Shown: piece by piece, positions 6,128 to 13,023 of the stretch
Position numbering within the stretch: position 1 is the first letter of the stretch
Layout: each line of letters opens with the position of its first letter
DNA from: an uncultured bacterium
GTDB lineage: Bacteria; Bacillota; Clostridia; Lachnospirales; Lachnospiraceae
Length of the DNA: 64,000 bases
Assembly: GCA_905216215.1 (NCBI GenBank)
Contig: CAJMSZ010000006.1
Location: forward strand, 1 to 64,000
Direction of reading: 5' to 3'
The notes under the pieces: generated by a model
Told to the model about the DNA's origin: nothing
Databases searched by the model: none
Seen by the model: the letters and a program-made list of their open reading frames with translations, nothing else
Made by a program: the position numbers and the translations under genes

Positions 6128-7312
6128 ATGGAATATGAACAGATAACATTAAATGACTGGGTAGAAATGAAAGAGAAGCTAAAAAGAGAGCTTCTTGGAG
6201 TAAAGCAAAGCTTTATTCGAATCGGATATGTGCTGAGACAGATGGATGACCAAAAGCTTTACGAACAGGATGGATATAAGAGTATAGCTGAGTTTGCGAA
6301 AGCAGAATATGGACTGGAAAGTTCTACGGTTTCCCGATTTATGAGTATAAACAAGGAATACTCTATTGATGGCTATTCGGAACAGTTGCGGCCAGAGTAT
6401 GCAGAACTCGGCAGAAGCCAACTGGAAGAAATGCTGAAGCTTCCGGAAACGGACAGACAGATGATTCAGCCGGAAACACCAAGAGAGGATATCCGGGAAT
6501 TGAAACGGTTCAACAAATCCGGACCGGAAACAGGTATAGCGGATGATATCCGGGAACTGGTTGAAATGTTCTTCAAGAGCAACAGGGAAGCACTTAACAG
6601 GCTGTATGAATCAGGAATGATGGAAGAAAATCCAAGTCAGAGGATTGAGATTGTAAATCCATCCGGAAACAGAACTTTCAAAAAGGGTCTGTACTTCATG
6701 ATGATGTACGAGAAGGACATCAAAATCAAGAAGTTTGGTGGAAATCCGGAAACCTTGGACTGGACAGAATTTTTTGAGATTGCAAGAGATATTTTTGACG
6801 AGGTGGCAGCAGGAAGTAAGACATGGGAAGCATACTTCGGAGAAGAAATTCCGCAGGAAGAAGAAAAGCCGGAAGTTAAGACCTCGGAATCAGTGCAAAA
6901 GAAGCCGGAAACCAAGAAATCCGAGCCAAAGCCGGTCAAAAAGGAAGAAAAGAAAGAAGAACTTCCAAAGAACCCCAAAATTCCGGAGACGGCAGCAGTT
7001 CCAGAGCCGGAACAAGAGGAAGAAAAGCCAGTTGCGCCGGCGCAATTTTCTAGGCAAAACCTAGAAAAAAACGAGGTTTTGGAGGATAAAAAAGAAGAGG
7101 AAAAATCCGAATCGCAAGAGCTTACAGACGTGCCGTTCGGAACCCGGAAGGATTATTTGGACACACTTACCGAACATGGTATGGCAGATTATATGGCAGC
7201 AGAGTACAGACGAAGCAATTTAAAGGCAACCATCCTGGAGTGTGCATCTGAACTGGAAGCGTGGCTGATGCGTGAAGTAGATGATCGTGGAAGGGAAATA
7301 GTAGATATATAG
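6128..7312 (+). CDS. Phage early protein with DNA-binding-like N-terminus and E/K/P-rich linker
   Basis: Residues 1-80 contain a helical domain with FAKAEYGLESSTVSRFMSI, which resembles the helix-turn-helix-like repeats of DUF3102/ParB-type proteins. A second helical part extends to about 230 (RELVEMFFKS, WTEFFEIARDIFDEVA). A low-complexity linker follows (about 240-340) with repeated KPE, EEK and PEP units, and a short conserved C-terminus contains FGTRKDYLDTL and ASELEAWLMRE. The two folded ends and disordered tether suggest a scaffold or replication/partition adaptor. I do not recognise an exact family. Its start follows AGGAGAAGGAA. Confidence 0.55.
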   Translation: MEYEQITLNDWVEMKEKLKRELLGVKQSFIRIGYVLRQMDDQKLYEQDGYKSIAEFAKAEYGLESSTVSRFMSINKEYSIDGYSEQLRPEYAELGRSQLEEMLKLPETDRQMIQPETPREDIRELKRFNKSGPETGIADDIRELVEMFFKSNREALNRLYESGMMEENPSQRIEIVNPSGNRTFKKGLYFMMMYEKDIKIKKFGGNPETLDWTEFFEIARDIFDEVAAGSKTWEAYFGEEIPQEEEKPEVKTSESVQKKPETKKSEPKPVKKEEKKEELPKNPKIPETAAVPEPEQEEEKPVAPAQFSRQNLEKNEVLEDKKEEEKSESQELTDVPFGTRKDYLDTLTEHGMADYMAAEYRRSNLKATILECASELEAWLMREVDDRGREIVDI

Positions 7313-7322
7313 GAGAGAAAAC

Positions 7323-7583
7323 ATGGAAAACAAAGAAATATTATCAATGCAGGAAGTAGACTTTTCGAAATTGAAAATGCCTGCAATTGCAGTATACAAA
7401 CGTCCAGAAGATTTTCCGAGAAAATGTGTGGCAAGAGTTTATGACATGGACAAGCCAACAGAGCACATCCTGATTAAGAACACCTTGGCCGAGATAGACA
7501 AAGACATCCGGAGATATACAAATTTTACATGTATCCCAAGAGGAAAAGAAGACGCACCAAGCTTAGTATGCGTGTGGATGTAA
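7323..7583 (+). CDS. Hypothetical phage protein, 86 aa
   Basis: A GGAGAGAAAAC ribosome binding site precedes the ATG, 11 bases after the previous gene. The protein is short, soluble and mixed alpha/beta (AIAVYKRPEDFPRKCVARVYDMD, then HILIKN). No motif is recognised. The conserved style and tight spacing in a row of small early genes support it as real. Confidence 0.55.
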   Translation: MENKEILSMQEVDFSKLKMPAIAVYKRPEDFPRKCVARVYDMDKPTEHILIKNTLAEIDKDIRRYTNFTCIPRGKEDAPSLVCVWM

Positions 7584-7595
7584 AGGAGGAAAAGA

Positions 7596-7751
7596 ATGAA
7601 GCAAACAGGGAAAGAAAATAAGGTTTACATTTGCCATACTTGTGGACGGGAAATCTACCCGGATGACAATAAAGAATATATCAAAACGAGGCGCGGAACA
7701 GAAATGTATTTCCACACAAAATGTTTTAGAAAGAGTATGAGACATGGCTAA
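7596..7751 (+). CDS. Small zinc-finger protein, 51 aa
   Basis: An AAGGAGGAAAAG ribosome binding site precedes the ATG. The 51-residue product has C-H-T-C near residue 13 and H-T-K-C near residue 40, a four-ligand zinc-binding pattern between two short strands (KVYICHTC, TEMYFHTKC). Its stop overlaps the start of the next gene by 8 bases. Phage early regions often carry such treble-clef-like proteins; a specific target cannot be given. Confidence 0.6.
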   Translation: MKQTGKENKVYICHTCGREIYPDDNKEYIKTRRGTEMYFHTKCFRKSMRHG

Positions 7752-8058
7752 AAAAAGAACAGTTTGCGACATTGACCTTTTGGAGAAGCTTGTGGCAGAA
7801 CAGAAGACGGATAAAGAGATTGCGGAGTTGATGGGAGTCCGCGAACGCTTGATAAGAGCTTGGATTGATAGACACGGACTTACCGGAAGACGTTGGAAAA
7901 ACCGAAAGCAGGAACAGGAAGGACCAAATGCAGACAGACATTTATGCAGGAAATGCAGATATCGGCACGAAGGAGGTAGAGGATGTGATTACATCCTTAT
8001 TACCGGAAAAGAACGAGGATGCTTGGCAGAAGAATGCAATATGTACGAAAAAGCATGA
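7744..8058 (+). CDS. HTH plus Cys-cluster phage protein, 104 aa
   Basis: Residues 8-48 form a helix-turn-helix (DLLEKLVAEQKTDKEIAELMGVRERLIRAWIDRHG in outline; recognition helix around VRERLIRAWI). After a basic linker (RRWKNRKQEQ), residues about 66-100 carry Cys at C-R-K-C, GCDY, GCL and EECN, which could bind a zinc ion. The combination suggests a small phage transcription factor. It overlaps the preceding zinc-finger gene. Confidence 0.6.
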   Translation: MAKKRTVCDIDLLEKLVAEQKTDKEIAELMGVRERLIRAWIDRHGLTGRRWKNRKQEQEGPNADRHLCRKCRYRHEGGRGCDYILITGKERGCLAEECNMYEKA

Positions 8059-8076
8059 TTGGAGGATTAGGAGAAA

Positions 8077-8310
8077 ATGGAGTTTACAATTGGAATTTTT
8101 ACAGGTTTTATCATAGGATTTCTGTTTTGTGCAGCAGTATTAGTAAGAGAAGAAAAGAAATGGATGAGAAGAATCTATAAAAAGGCGTATCAGGATGTCA
8201 GAAAGGATATTGAAGAAGAAAATGACAGAGAAAGATTTAATGATTCGGGACTTAAGGGAAGAAAACCGGAAACTGAAAGAACAGCTTGCAGAGAGGGAAG
8301 CAAAAGCTAA
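8077..8310 (+). CDS. Single-pass membrane protein, 77 aa
   Basis: It has a good AGGATTAGGAG ribosome binding site. One hydrophobic helix (residues 3-24, FTIGIFTGFIIGFLFCAAVL) is followed by a strongly charged cytoplasmic tail with many Lys, Arg and Glu. The 3' part overlaps the DUF551-type gene in another frame by about 90 bases. The tail end may therefore be poorly constrained, but the start signal and helix argue that it is expressed. Confidence 0.5.
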   Translation: MEFTIGIFTGFIIGFLFCAAVLVREEKKWMRRIYKKAYQDVRKDIEEENDRERFNDSGLKGRKPETERTACREGSKS

Positions 8311-8521
8311 GTGGATACCTGCAGATAATCCACCTGAAGAAGATAAGCACGTCCTTTTATCATTCGAAAACTATACTGGCTGTGATATTGGAAGATACGA
8401 ACGGAACAAGGATGGCGGTGGAGCATATTATCCGGGAGATGAGGAAAAATCATATTTAAGTTATGAATTGTTTGTCAATGCCTGGATGCCATTGCCTGAA
8501 CCATACAGGGAGGACGAATAG
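8222..8521 (+). CDS. DUF551-type phage protein
   Basis: The central part, beginning K-W-I-P-A-D-N-P-P-E-E-D-K-H-V-L-L and ending AWMPLPEP, is the typical DUF551 pattern, a small beta-rich domain of unknown function found in phages and prophages. A short charged coiled coil precedes it (RDLREENRKLKEQLAERE). Two starts are possible: an ATG at 8195 and an ATG at 8222. The second is chosen because GAAGAAGAAA precedes it and it begins directly at the coiled coil, but neither site is strong. It overlaps the membrane-protein gene upstream. Confidence 0.65.
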   Translation: MTEKDLMIRDLREENRKLKEQLAEREAKAKWIPADNPPEEDKHVLLSFENYTGCDIGRYERNKDGGGAYYPGDEEKSYLSYELFVNAWMPLPEPYREDE

Positions 8522-8926
8522 ATGAATTTAAAAGAATTTGCTCAAATGTTGGATGGAAAAGAGTATGGAAATCCACAGTTTACGAAAGAAGAAATACAGA
8601 TTGCGAAAGACAATGGATTCGTGATTGTGTATGGAGCAAGCGACGATCTTGTAGAACTTGATGGAGCAATCAGGGATGAAGGGGATTGCTACGGTGGCGG
8701 AAAAATATCTGTAAAAGCAGTTCAAGATGGTGGAATCATATATGACTGTTACTACAGAGAGAATGCATTTAGTTTCCTTGCAAAATGGTATGAAGAAAAG
8801 GACGAAAACGGAACAGTAATTCCTTGGACATATGACGTAAGTATAAAACATGAGAATTTTATGATTTACGAAGAGGGAGAGCCATATTGCAGAGGCTTTG
8901 TATTTGAAGTTGTGAGGACTACTTAA
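8522..8926 (+). CDS. Hypothetical phage protein, 134 aa
   Basis: The gene starts directly after the previous stop, behind GGGAGGACGAA. The protein looks like one folded alpha/beta domain: an N-terminal helix (NLKEFAQMLDG), a strand (FVIVYGASDDLVELDGAI), a glycine-rich turn and further strands (GIIYDCYYREN, FVFEVV). It resembles common small proteins in early regions of Lachnospiraceae phages. No function is known to me, and no catalytic motif is visible. Confidence 0.6.
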   Translation: MNLKEFAQMLDGKEYGNPQFTKEEIQIAKDNGFVIVYGASDDLVELDGAIRDEGDCYGGGKISVKAVQDGGIIYDCYYRENAFSFLAKWYEEKDENGTVIPWTYDVSIKHENFMIYEEGEPYCRGFVFEVVRTT

Positions 8927-8953
8927 TTGACATTGTGAAGCGAGGCGGAAGAG

Positions 8954-9166
8954 ATGGCAAGAAATAGATATCCAGGAACGTGCTATTGCTGTGGCAACTG
9001 GGTTCCAACAGGTTTCGGACATTTCGAAAGGCATAACGGTGGTTGGCGAATAAAATGCGTGAAGTGTGCAAGTGGAAGACCGGTAAGCGGAAGCGATAGA
9101 GAAGTGAAAAGAGCTATCAGGCTGAGAGATGAGGGATTGAGAAGAAAGCGAGGCTGGAAGAAATGA
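8954..9166 (+). CDS. Basic zinc-finger protein, 70 aa
   Basis: A GAGGCGGAAGAG site precedes the ATG. Residues 10-13 are C-Y-C-C and residues about 35-38 are C-V-K-C, a four-cysteine zinc site; GHFERHNGGWRIKC lies between. The C-terminal third is strongly basic (RLRDEGLRRKRGWKK), which fits nucleic-acid binding. Its last codon overlaps the start of the next gene (AAATGA). Confidence 0.6.
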   Translation: MARNRYPGTCYCCGNWVPTGFGHFERHNGGWRIKCVKCASGRPVSGSDREVKRAIRLRDEGLRRKRGWKK

Positions 9167-9384
9167 CTGAAAAAGAGTTATGCCTAATGTGCGAAAGTTA
9201 CTCCGAAGACACAAAATGTGAACAACGTGATAACTGTAAGCTCATGGCAGTACTAAAAGAAAACATGGAACTAAAGAAAAAAGTAAGTCGATTAAAACAA
9301 CAATTGGATGAATCGGAATTACAACGATCATACATGATAGATCCGAATGCAATTGGTGATAGACACGACATGGGTTGCTGGTAG
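9163..9384 (+). CDS. Cys-rich coiled-coil protein, 73 aa
   Basis: Four cysteines lie in the first 27 residues (LCLMCESY, KCEQRDNCK), followed by a heptad helix (ENMELKKKVSRLKQQLDESE). This is a metal-binding head on a dimerising coiled coil. Translation is coupled to the upstream zinc-finger gene by a 4-base overlap. No function can be assigned. Confidence 0.55.
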   Translation: MTEKELCLMCESYSEDTKCEQRDNCKLMAVLKENMELKKKVSRLKQQLDESELQRSYMIDPNAIGDRHDMGCW

Positions 9385-9398
9385 AGAGGGTGGAATAG

Positions 9399-9680
9399 AT
9401 GAAGAATAACAGCATAAAAAAGGTACGTAAGAGAAAAAGGATAATCCTTGTCATGTTGCTTGTAGCAGCTGTGATTGCTGGATGCAAAAACGGAACTAAA
9501 ACATATGAGCCAGATAAACCCGTCATATCAATCACAAACCCAAAACCTTGCCACACTGGAAGAATCATCGTCTACGAACAAGGAGAAATGGTTTTTGATT
9601 ATTATGGAGATATAAACCTAATCAATGATGGACGGAACGGAGAAGAGATTGCCATTATCGTTGGAGAAAACAATCAGTGA
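9399..9680 (+). CDS. Phage-encoded lipoprotein, 93 aa
   Basis: The N-terminus is a lipoprotein signal: a basic stretch (KKVRKRKR), a hydrophobic core (IILVMLLVAAV) and a lipobox I-A-G-C with the lipidated Cys at about residue 28. The mature part of about 65 residues contains KPCHTGRIIVYEQGEMVFDYYG. Export and lipid anchoring on the outer face of the membrane are expected. Short lipoproteins in prophages can block DNA entry of related phages (Ltp of TP-J34 is a known case). That role is inference here, since the mature part shows no recognised domain. Confidence 0.65.
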   Translation: MKNNSIKKVRKRKRIILVMLLVAAVIAGCKNGTKTYEPDKPVISITNPKPCHTGRIIVYEQGEMVFDYYGDINLINDGRNGEEIAIIVGENNQ

Positions 9681-9916
9681 ATGGAGAAATGAATCGCTAC
9701 ACTGTGGAGGAATACATAGAAAGGGTGAGCAGCATAGGCAAAAGAAAAGATCGTGAAGCATACAAGAAAGAAGCCAGTAAGATTAAACACCAGATAGAAC
9801 TGGAAGAATCAATAAGGGATAAACTGGACCAGAAAGCTTATGAGCGGTTTAAACGAAAGGTTTACACAGTGGGGGGTGAGCCGATTGAAAGTAGAAGAAA
9901 ACAATGTGAAAAATGA
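9677..9916 (+). CDS. Hypothetical helical protein, 79 aa
   Basis: A start at GTG 9677 overlaps the lipoprotein stop and has GGAGAA ten bases upstream; ATG 9689 is an alternative with a closer GGAG. The protein is charged and helical (YTVEEYIERVSSIGKRKDREAYKKEASKIKHQIELEE in outline, rich in K/E/R). Its 3' end overlaps the following regulator gene. No family is recognised. Confidence 0.5.
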   Translation: MNGEMNRYTVEEYIERVSSIGKRKDREAYKKEASKIKHQIELEESIRDKLDQKAYERFKRKVYTVGGEPIESRRKQCEK

Positions 9917-10319
9917 GAATGAAAAAAAGAAAGCTTATTTACGAGAATATCGCAGGCATGGAAGGAGAATCAAACGCATCGAAGCAGAAATTGAAGAAAT
10001 CCGTAATATGAAAATGTATCCTTCTTCGAACAATGACGGAATGCCGCATGGAAATCTTCAGAGTGATTTGAGCGATTATGCAGCAGTTCTCCAAGAAAGA
10101 GAGGAAGAATTGTATTTGGAAGGTGTCAAGCAGGTACAGACGTACAAAGATATTGCGTATCGAATCGATGAACTTGACAATCAGGATGAAAGGGATGTTT
10201 TGTTTTATCGATACGTGAAAGGATATGAGTGGTGGCAAGTAGCGAAAGCCATGGATTATAGTGAGAGATGGATTTATGAATTACATGGGAATGCGCTAAA
10301 AAAATTAAAGATTTCTTGA
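9885..10319 (+). CDS. Sigma-like phage late transcription regulator (ArpU/RinA style)
   Basis: The C-terminal 45 residues (ERDVLFYRYVKGYEWWQVAKAMDYSERWIYELH and following) form a sigma-70 region-4-like helix-turn-helix. The preceding part is a long charged helix (YRRHGRRIKRIEAEIEEI) and a middle segment with MPHGNLQSDLSDYAAVL. Such proteins lie at the end of early regions of Firmicute phages and switch on late genes for packaging and structure. The start is uncertain: TTG 9885 has GGGGGGTGAG five bases upstream, while GTG 9876 and ATG 9840 are in frame. The position directly before the packaging module supports the role. Confidence 0.7.
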   Translation: MKVEENNVKNENEKKKAYLREYRRHGRRIKRIEAEIEEIRNMKMYPSSNNDGMPHGNLQSDLSDYAAVLQEREEELYLEGVKQVQTYKDIAYRIDELDNQDERDVLFYRYVKGYEWWQVAKAMDYSERWIYELHGNALKKLKIS

Positions 10320-10322
10320 AAG

Positions 10323-10476
10323 AGTGCAGTCCACTGCAGTTTAATACGTGATAATGTAGTATCATCGAAATGGAACGGAAGAAAACATTTCGACACGATG
10401 AGACTTCATCGTGAACTCCTTTCTTAATATATTTTTGATAGGGCAGCAGTCATGTGGTAATGAGCTGCCTTTTATA
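10323..10476 (+). terminator. Hairpin-rich gap between early and packaging genes
   Basis: Three inverted repeats fill this gap. TGCAGT/ACTGCA lies near 10324-10337. CACGATGA (10394-10401) pairs with TCATCGTG (10406-10413). GGCAGC near 10442 pairs with GCTGCC near 10466-10471, followed by TTTTAT. The last is a weak intrinsic terminator. The others may mark the late promoter or a regulator site. Confidence 0.5.
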
Positions 10477-10488
10477 GTTGGTGGAGAG

Positions 10489-10821
10489 ATGACGGATAAA
10501 GAAGCAAAAGCGTTCTACAATTCGGCAAGCTGGAAACGGAAACGGCTGGAAGTCTTACAGCGCGACCATTACGAGTGTAGGGATTGCAGGAAGCGATTGG
10601 AAGATGCGGTGGCAGCAGGCGAGCAGCTAAAGGCAAAAGATAAGAAGATACGCAGAGCGGAAGAAGTACATCACATACAGGAGCTAAAGGAATATCCGGA
10701 GCTTGGATTAGATGATGACAATCTAATCAGTCTATGCGTACCGTGTCACAACCTGAGACATGGAAGAACACCGAGAAAATTTACAAGAAAAAAGAAATTG
10801 GTAAGCAAAGAAATGTGGTGA
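10489..10821 (+). CDS. HNH endonuclease next to terminase
   Basis: This 110-aa protein starts at ATG 10489 behind GGTGGAGAG; the upstream extension of the open frame is not needed. It shows the HNH layout: C-R-D-C (about residue 35), the E-E-V-H-H-I motif, then D-D-N-L-I-S-L-C and C-H-N. Lone HNH proteins directly before terS/terL act with the terminase to cut cos sites in HK97-type phages. The fold and location match that role. The overall basic charge fits DNA binding. Confidence 0.88.
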   Translation: MTDKEAKAFYNSASWKRKRLEVLQRDHYECRDCRKRLEDAVAAGEQLKAKDKKIRRAEEVHHIQELKEYPELGLDDDNLISLCVPCHNLRHGRTPRKFTRKKKLVSKEMW

Positions 10822-10840
10822 CTCCCCCGGGGCAATTCTC
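10822..10840. other. Candidate cos-region GC tract
   Basis: CCCCCGGGG (10824-10832) directly after the HNH gene is the only such GC block in an otherwise AT-rich gap before terS. In many HNH-terminase phages the cohesive end site lies exactly here and is a C/G tract. The cut positions cannot be read from the sequence alone. Confidence 0.35.
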
Positions 10841-10960
10841 AACGATTTTCTTAAACCGAAGAACGGGGATGTAGCCATTACTCTGGAGAAAAAATGAAAT
10901 CTCGCGTGAAAAGGGCGAGGGTGGCATTTTTGAAAATTTATTATAAGAAGAAATTTTTCG

Positions 10961-10988
10961 AATCAGGCATAAAAAGCCTGATTTTTTT
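10961..10988 (+). terminator. Intrinsic terminator before terS
   Basis: An 8-bp stem, AATCAGGC with GCCTGATT, encloses a 7-base A-rich loop and is followed by a run of seven T. This is a strong rho-independent terminator that separates early transcription from the packaging operon. Confidence 0.85.
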
Positions 10989-11039
10989 GCGATAAAACAT
11001 AGAAAAATGGCATAATTTGAGTAAAAAAGAGGTGGAAGA

Positions 11040-11351
11040 TTGACACAAAAAGATGTAAAAGCTTCACTGGAGAAGCAATTGGAGCTTCGCGGGATGAACG
11101 CAGAATTTTACAAAGACATGATTGGTGATTATGTGTATTACTGGTCCTTGAAAAAGAAATTAATTGCTGATATCCGGTCAAAAGGACTGAGGTACGAGAC
11201 GATTAATGGAAATGGTGTGAAAGTGGAAAAAGCCAATGAATCCGTAGTCAATCTTCAGAAGACCACCGCAACCATGCTGAAAATTCTAGGCGATTTAAAA
11301 CTAAAAGAGCCAATGCCTGACCGGGAGAATCCAACAGATGGTTATCTGTAA
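11040..11351 (+). CDS. terS: Terminase small subunit (P27 family)
   Basis: The start is a TTG behind AGAGGTGGAAGA. The 103-aa protein has the P27-type pattern: an N-terminal helix (LEKQLELRG), a central helix (FYKDMIGDYVYYWSLKKKLI), the segment YETINGNGVKVEKANESV, and the C-terminal helix LQKTTATMLKILGDL. TerS recognises the packaging site on phage DNA and presents it to the large subunit. The stop overlaps the large subunit start by 14 bases, which is normal for this pair. Confidence 0.85.
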   Translation: MTQKDVKASLEKQLELRGMNAEFYKDMIGDYVYYWSLKKKLIADIRSKGLRYETINGNGVKVEKANESVVNLQKTTATMLKILGDLKLKEPMPDRENPTDGYL

Positions 11352-13011
11352 GGAGATTGATGACTATCTCAATTATGCCAAAGCACATCCGAAATGGATA
11401 AATAAAAAAAGAAAACTCTTAATTGAAAACATCGTAAAGCCTCTGTTGAAGCAAAATGACGTTTTTTTTGACGAAGAAACCTATAGAAATTGCCTGCAGT
11501 ATTGTAAGACCAATTTTTATGAATTATTCCCGTTCCAGAAGTTCATCTATGCTTTTGTATTTATGTACAAGGATGATATCCCAGTTTTTCCGAAGTTCTT
11601 TATCAAAGAAGGACGTGGAAATGGGAAGGATGGCTTTATTATTCCTCTGGCCAATTTTTTTCAGACCCCTCTGTACGGGGTAAAAAATTATCACGTAGAG
11701 CTTGTGGCGAACTCGGAAGATCAGGTAAAAGATACTTTTAAAGTAGCATACGACATGCTCCATGAGAACCCGAAGTTTAAAGGAAAATTCTCGGTAAACA
11801 GAGAACTGATTTCGAACTTAGTAACCGGCTCTGAGATGAAATACAACACATCCAATGCAAAAACCAAGGATGGAAAAAGAACCGGATGTTTGATTCTGAA
11901 TGAGATCCATGCTTATGAGGACTATGACCAGATTAATGTCTTTGAATCATCGTTTGGTAAAGTAAAACACTCCCGTGAATTTATCATTACAACGGATGGA
12001 TATGTGAGAGATGGTCCCCTGGATGAAATTTCGGCTTTATGTGCGGAAATTTTAGAAACAGGAGAGAATCCACTGGGTTATTTTCCGTTTATCTGTGAAA
12101 TTGATGATATGAAGGAAGTAGATGACCCGGAAGCATGGCATAAGGCAAATCCATCTATGGAATATATGCCGATTCTTGCTAATCAGATTATGCACGATTA
12201 CTTGGAAATGCAAAAGATTCCGTCAAAACGTGCGGAGTTTATCACTAAGAGAATGAACCGCCCTGCAAGAAAAGAAGAAGAAACGGTTACAAGCTGGCAG
12301 AATGTCTTACGTGCATGTTATGAAGGCTGCACGCAAGAGGAGTTGGAACTGAGAAATCCTAGAAAAACTCCAAATACAAGAGGGAAGCCTGCAGTAATCG
12401 GAATTGACTATGCGGATGTGAGAGACTTTGCATCTGCGGGAGTATTAACAAAAGCGGATTCAGGAGAATTTGTATGGCGGCAGCACACATGGATTTGCGC
12501 TGACTCACCGTTTTTGGATTCTATAAAATTTCCGCTTCAAAATCAGGGACAGCCGGAATTTGACGATTTCGAAATTGTATCTGGACCGGTTATTGATGTA
12601 AATCTGATTGCAGACTGGTGCATGAGACAGATGAGTTCCTACGAGGTAAAGAAGATTGCTATGGATACATACCGGTACACATTGTTCAAGATGGCATTCG
12701 AAGAACGTGGCTTAACAATTGAGGACAAGAAGAATTCGTATGGAATTGTCCGTTTAGTCAGAAGGATTACTTCTGCAACCGGAATCATTGCACCATTTAT
12801 TCAGTCCATGTTCAGCTTGGGAATGATCAATTATGGACCATCGGCGATTATGAGATGGTATACAAACAACACAAGTGTGATTGAAGATAAATTTGGAAAT
12901 AAGATTTTTGGCAAAATAGAACCAAAGCTTAGAAAAAATGATGGATTTATGGCTTTTGACGTTGCAATGTTCTGCAAAGATGAGTTGGAAGTCGAAGTTG
13001 TTTATATTTAA
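11338..13011 (+). CDS. terL: Terminase large subunit
   Basis: This 557-aa protein is the packaging motor. The N-terminal ATPase domain has the Walker A-like sequence E-G-R-G-N-G-K (about residue 97), with Asp after the Lys instead of the usual Ser/Thr. The Walker B region ends in CLILNEIHAYED. The C-terminal RNase H-like nuclease domain has acidic residues in VIGIDYADVRDFASAG (first metal ligand), IAMDTYRYTLFKM and DGFMAFDVAMFCKDE. It belongs to the TerL group used by HK97-type siphophages with an HNH partner. Length is typical. Confidence 0.93.
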   Translation: MVICKEIDDYLNYAKAHPKWINKKRKLLIENIVKPLLKQNDVFFDEETYRNCLQYCKTNFYELFPFQKFIYAFVFMYKDDIPVFPKFFIKEGRGNGKDGFIIPLANFFQTPLYGVKNYHVELVANSEDQVKDTFKVAYDMLHENPKFKGKFSVNRELISNLVTGSEMKYNTSNAKTKDGKRTGCLILNEIHAYEDYDQINVFESSFGKVKHSREFIITTDGYVRDGPLDEISALCAEILETGENPLGYFPFICEIDDMKEVDDPEAWHKANPSMEYMPILANQIMHDYLEMQKIPSKRAEFITKRMNRPARKEEETVTSWQNVLRACYEGCTQEELELRNPRKTPNTRGKPAVIGIDYADVRDFASAGVLTKADSGEFVWRQHTWICADSPFLDSIKFPLQNQGQPEFDDFEIVSGPVIDVNLIADWCMRQMSSYEVKKIAMDTYRYTLFKMAFEERGLTIEDKKNSYGIVRLVRRITSATGIIAPFIQSMFSLGMINYGPSAIMRWYTNNTSVIEDKFGNKIFGKIEPKLRKNDGFMAFDVAMFCKDELEVEVVYI

Positions 13012-13023
13012 CAGGAGAAGAAT

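Noticed and set aside
8528..9214. Long open frame on the minus strand (228 codons)
   Set aside because: It lies fully opposite three well-supported plus-strand phage genes, has a Cys/Ser/Phe-rich shadow composition and no ribosome binding site.
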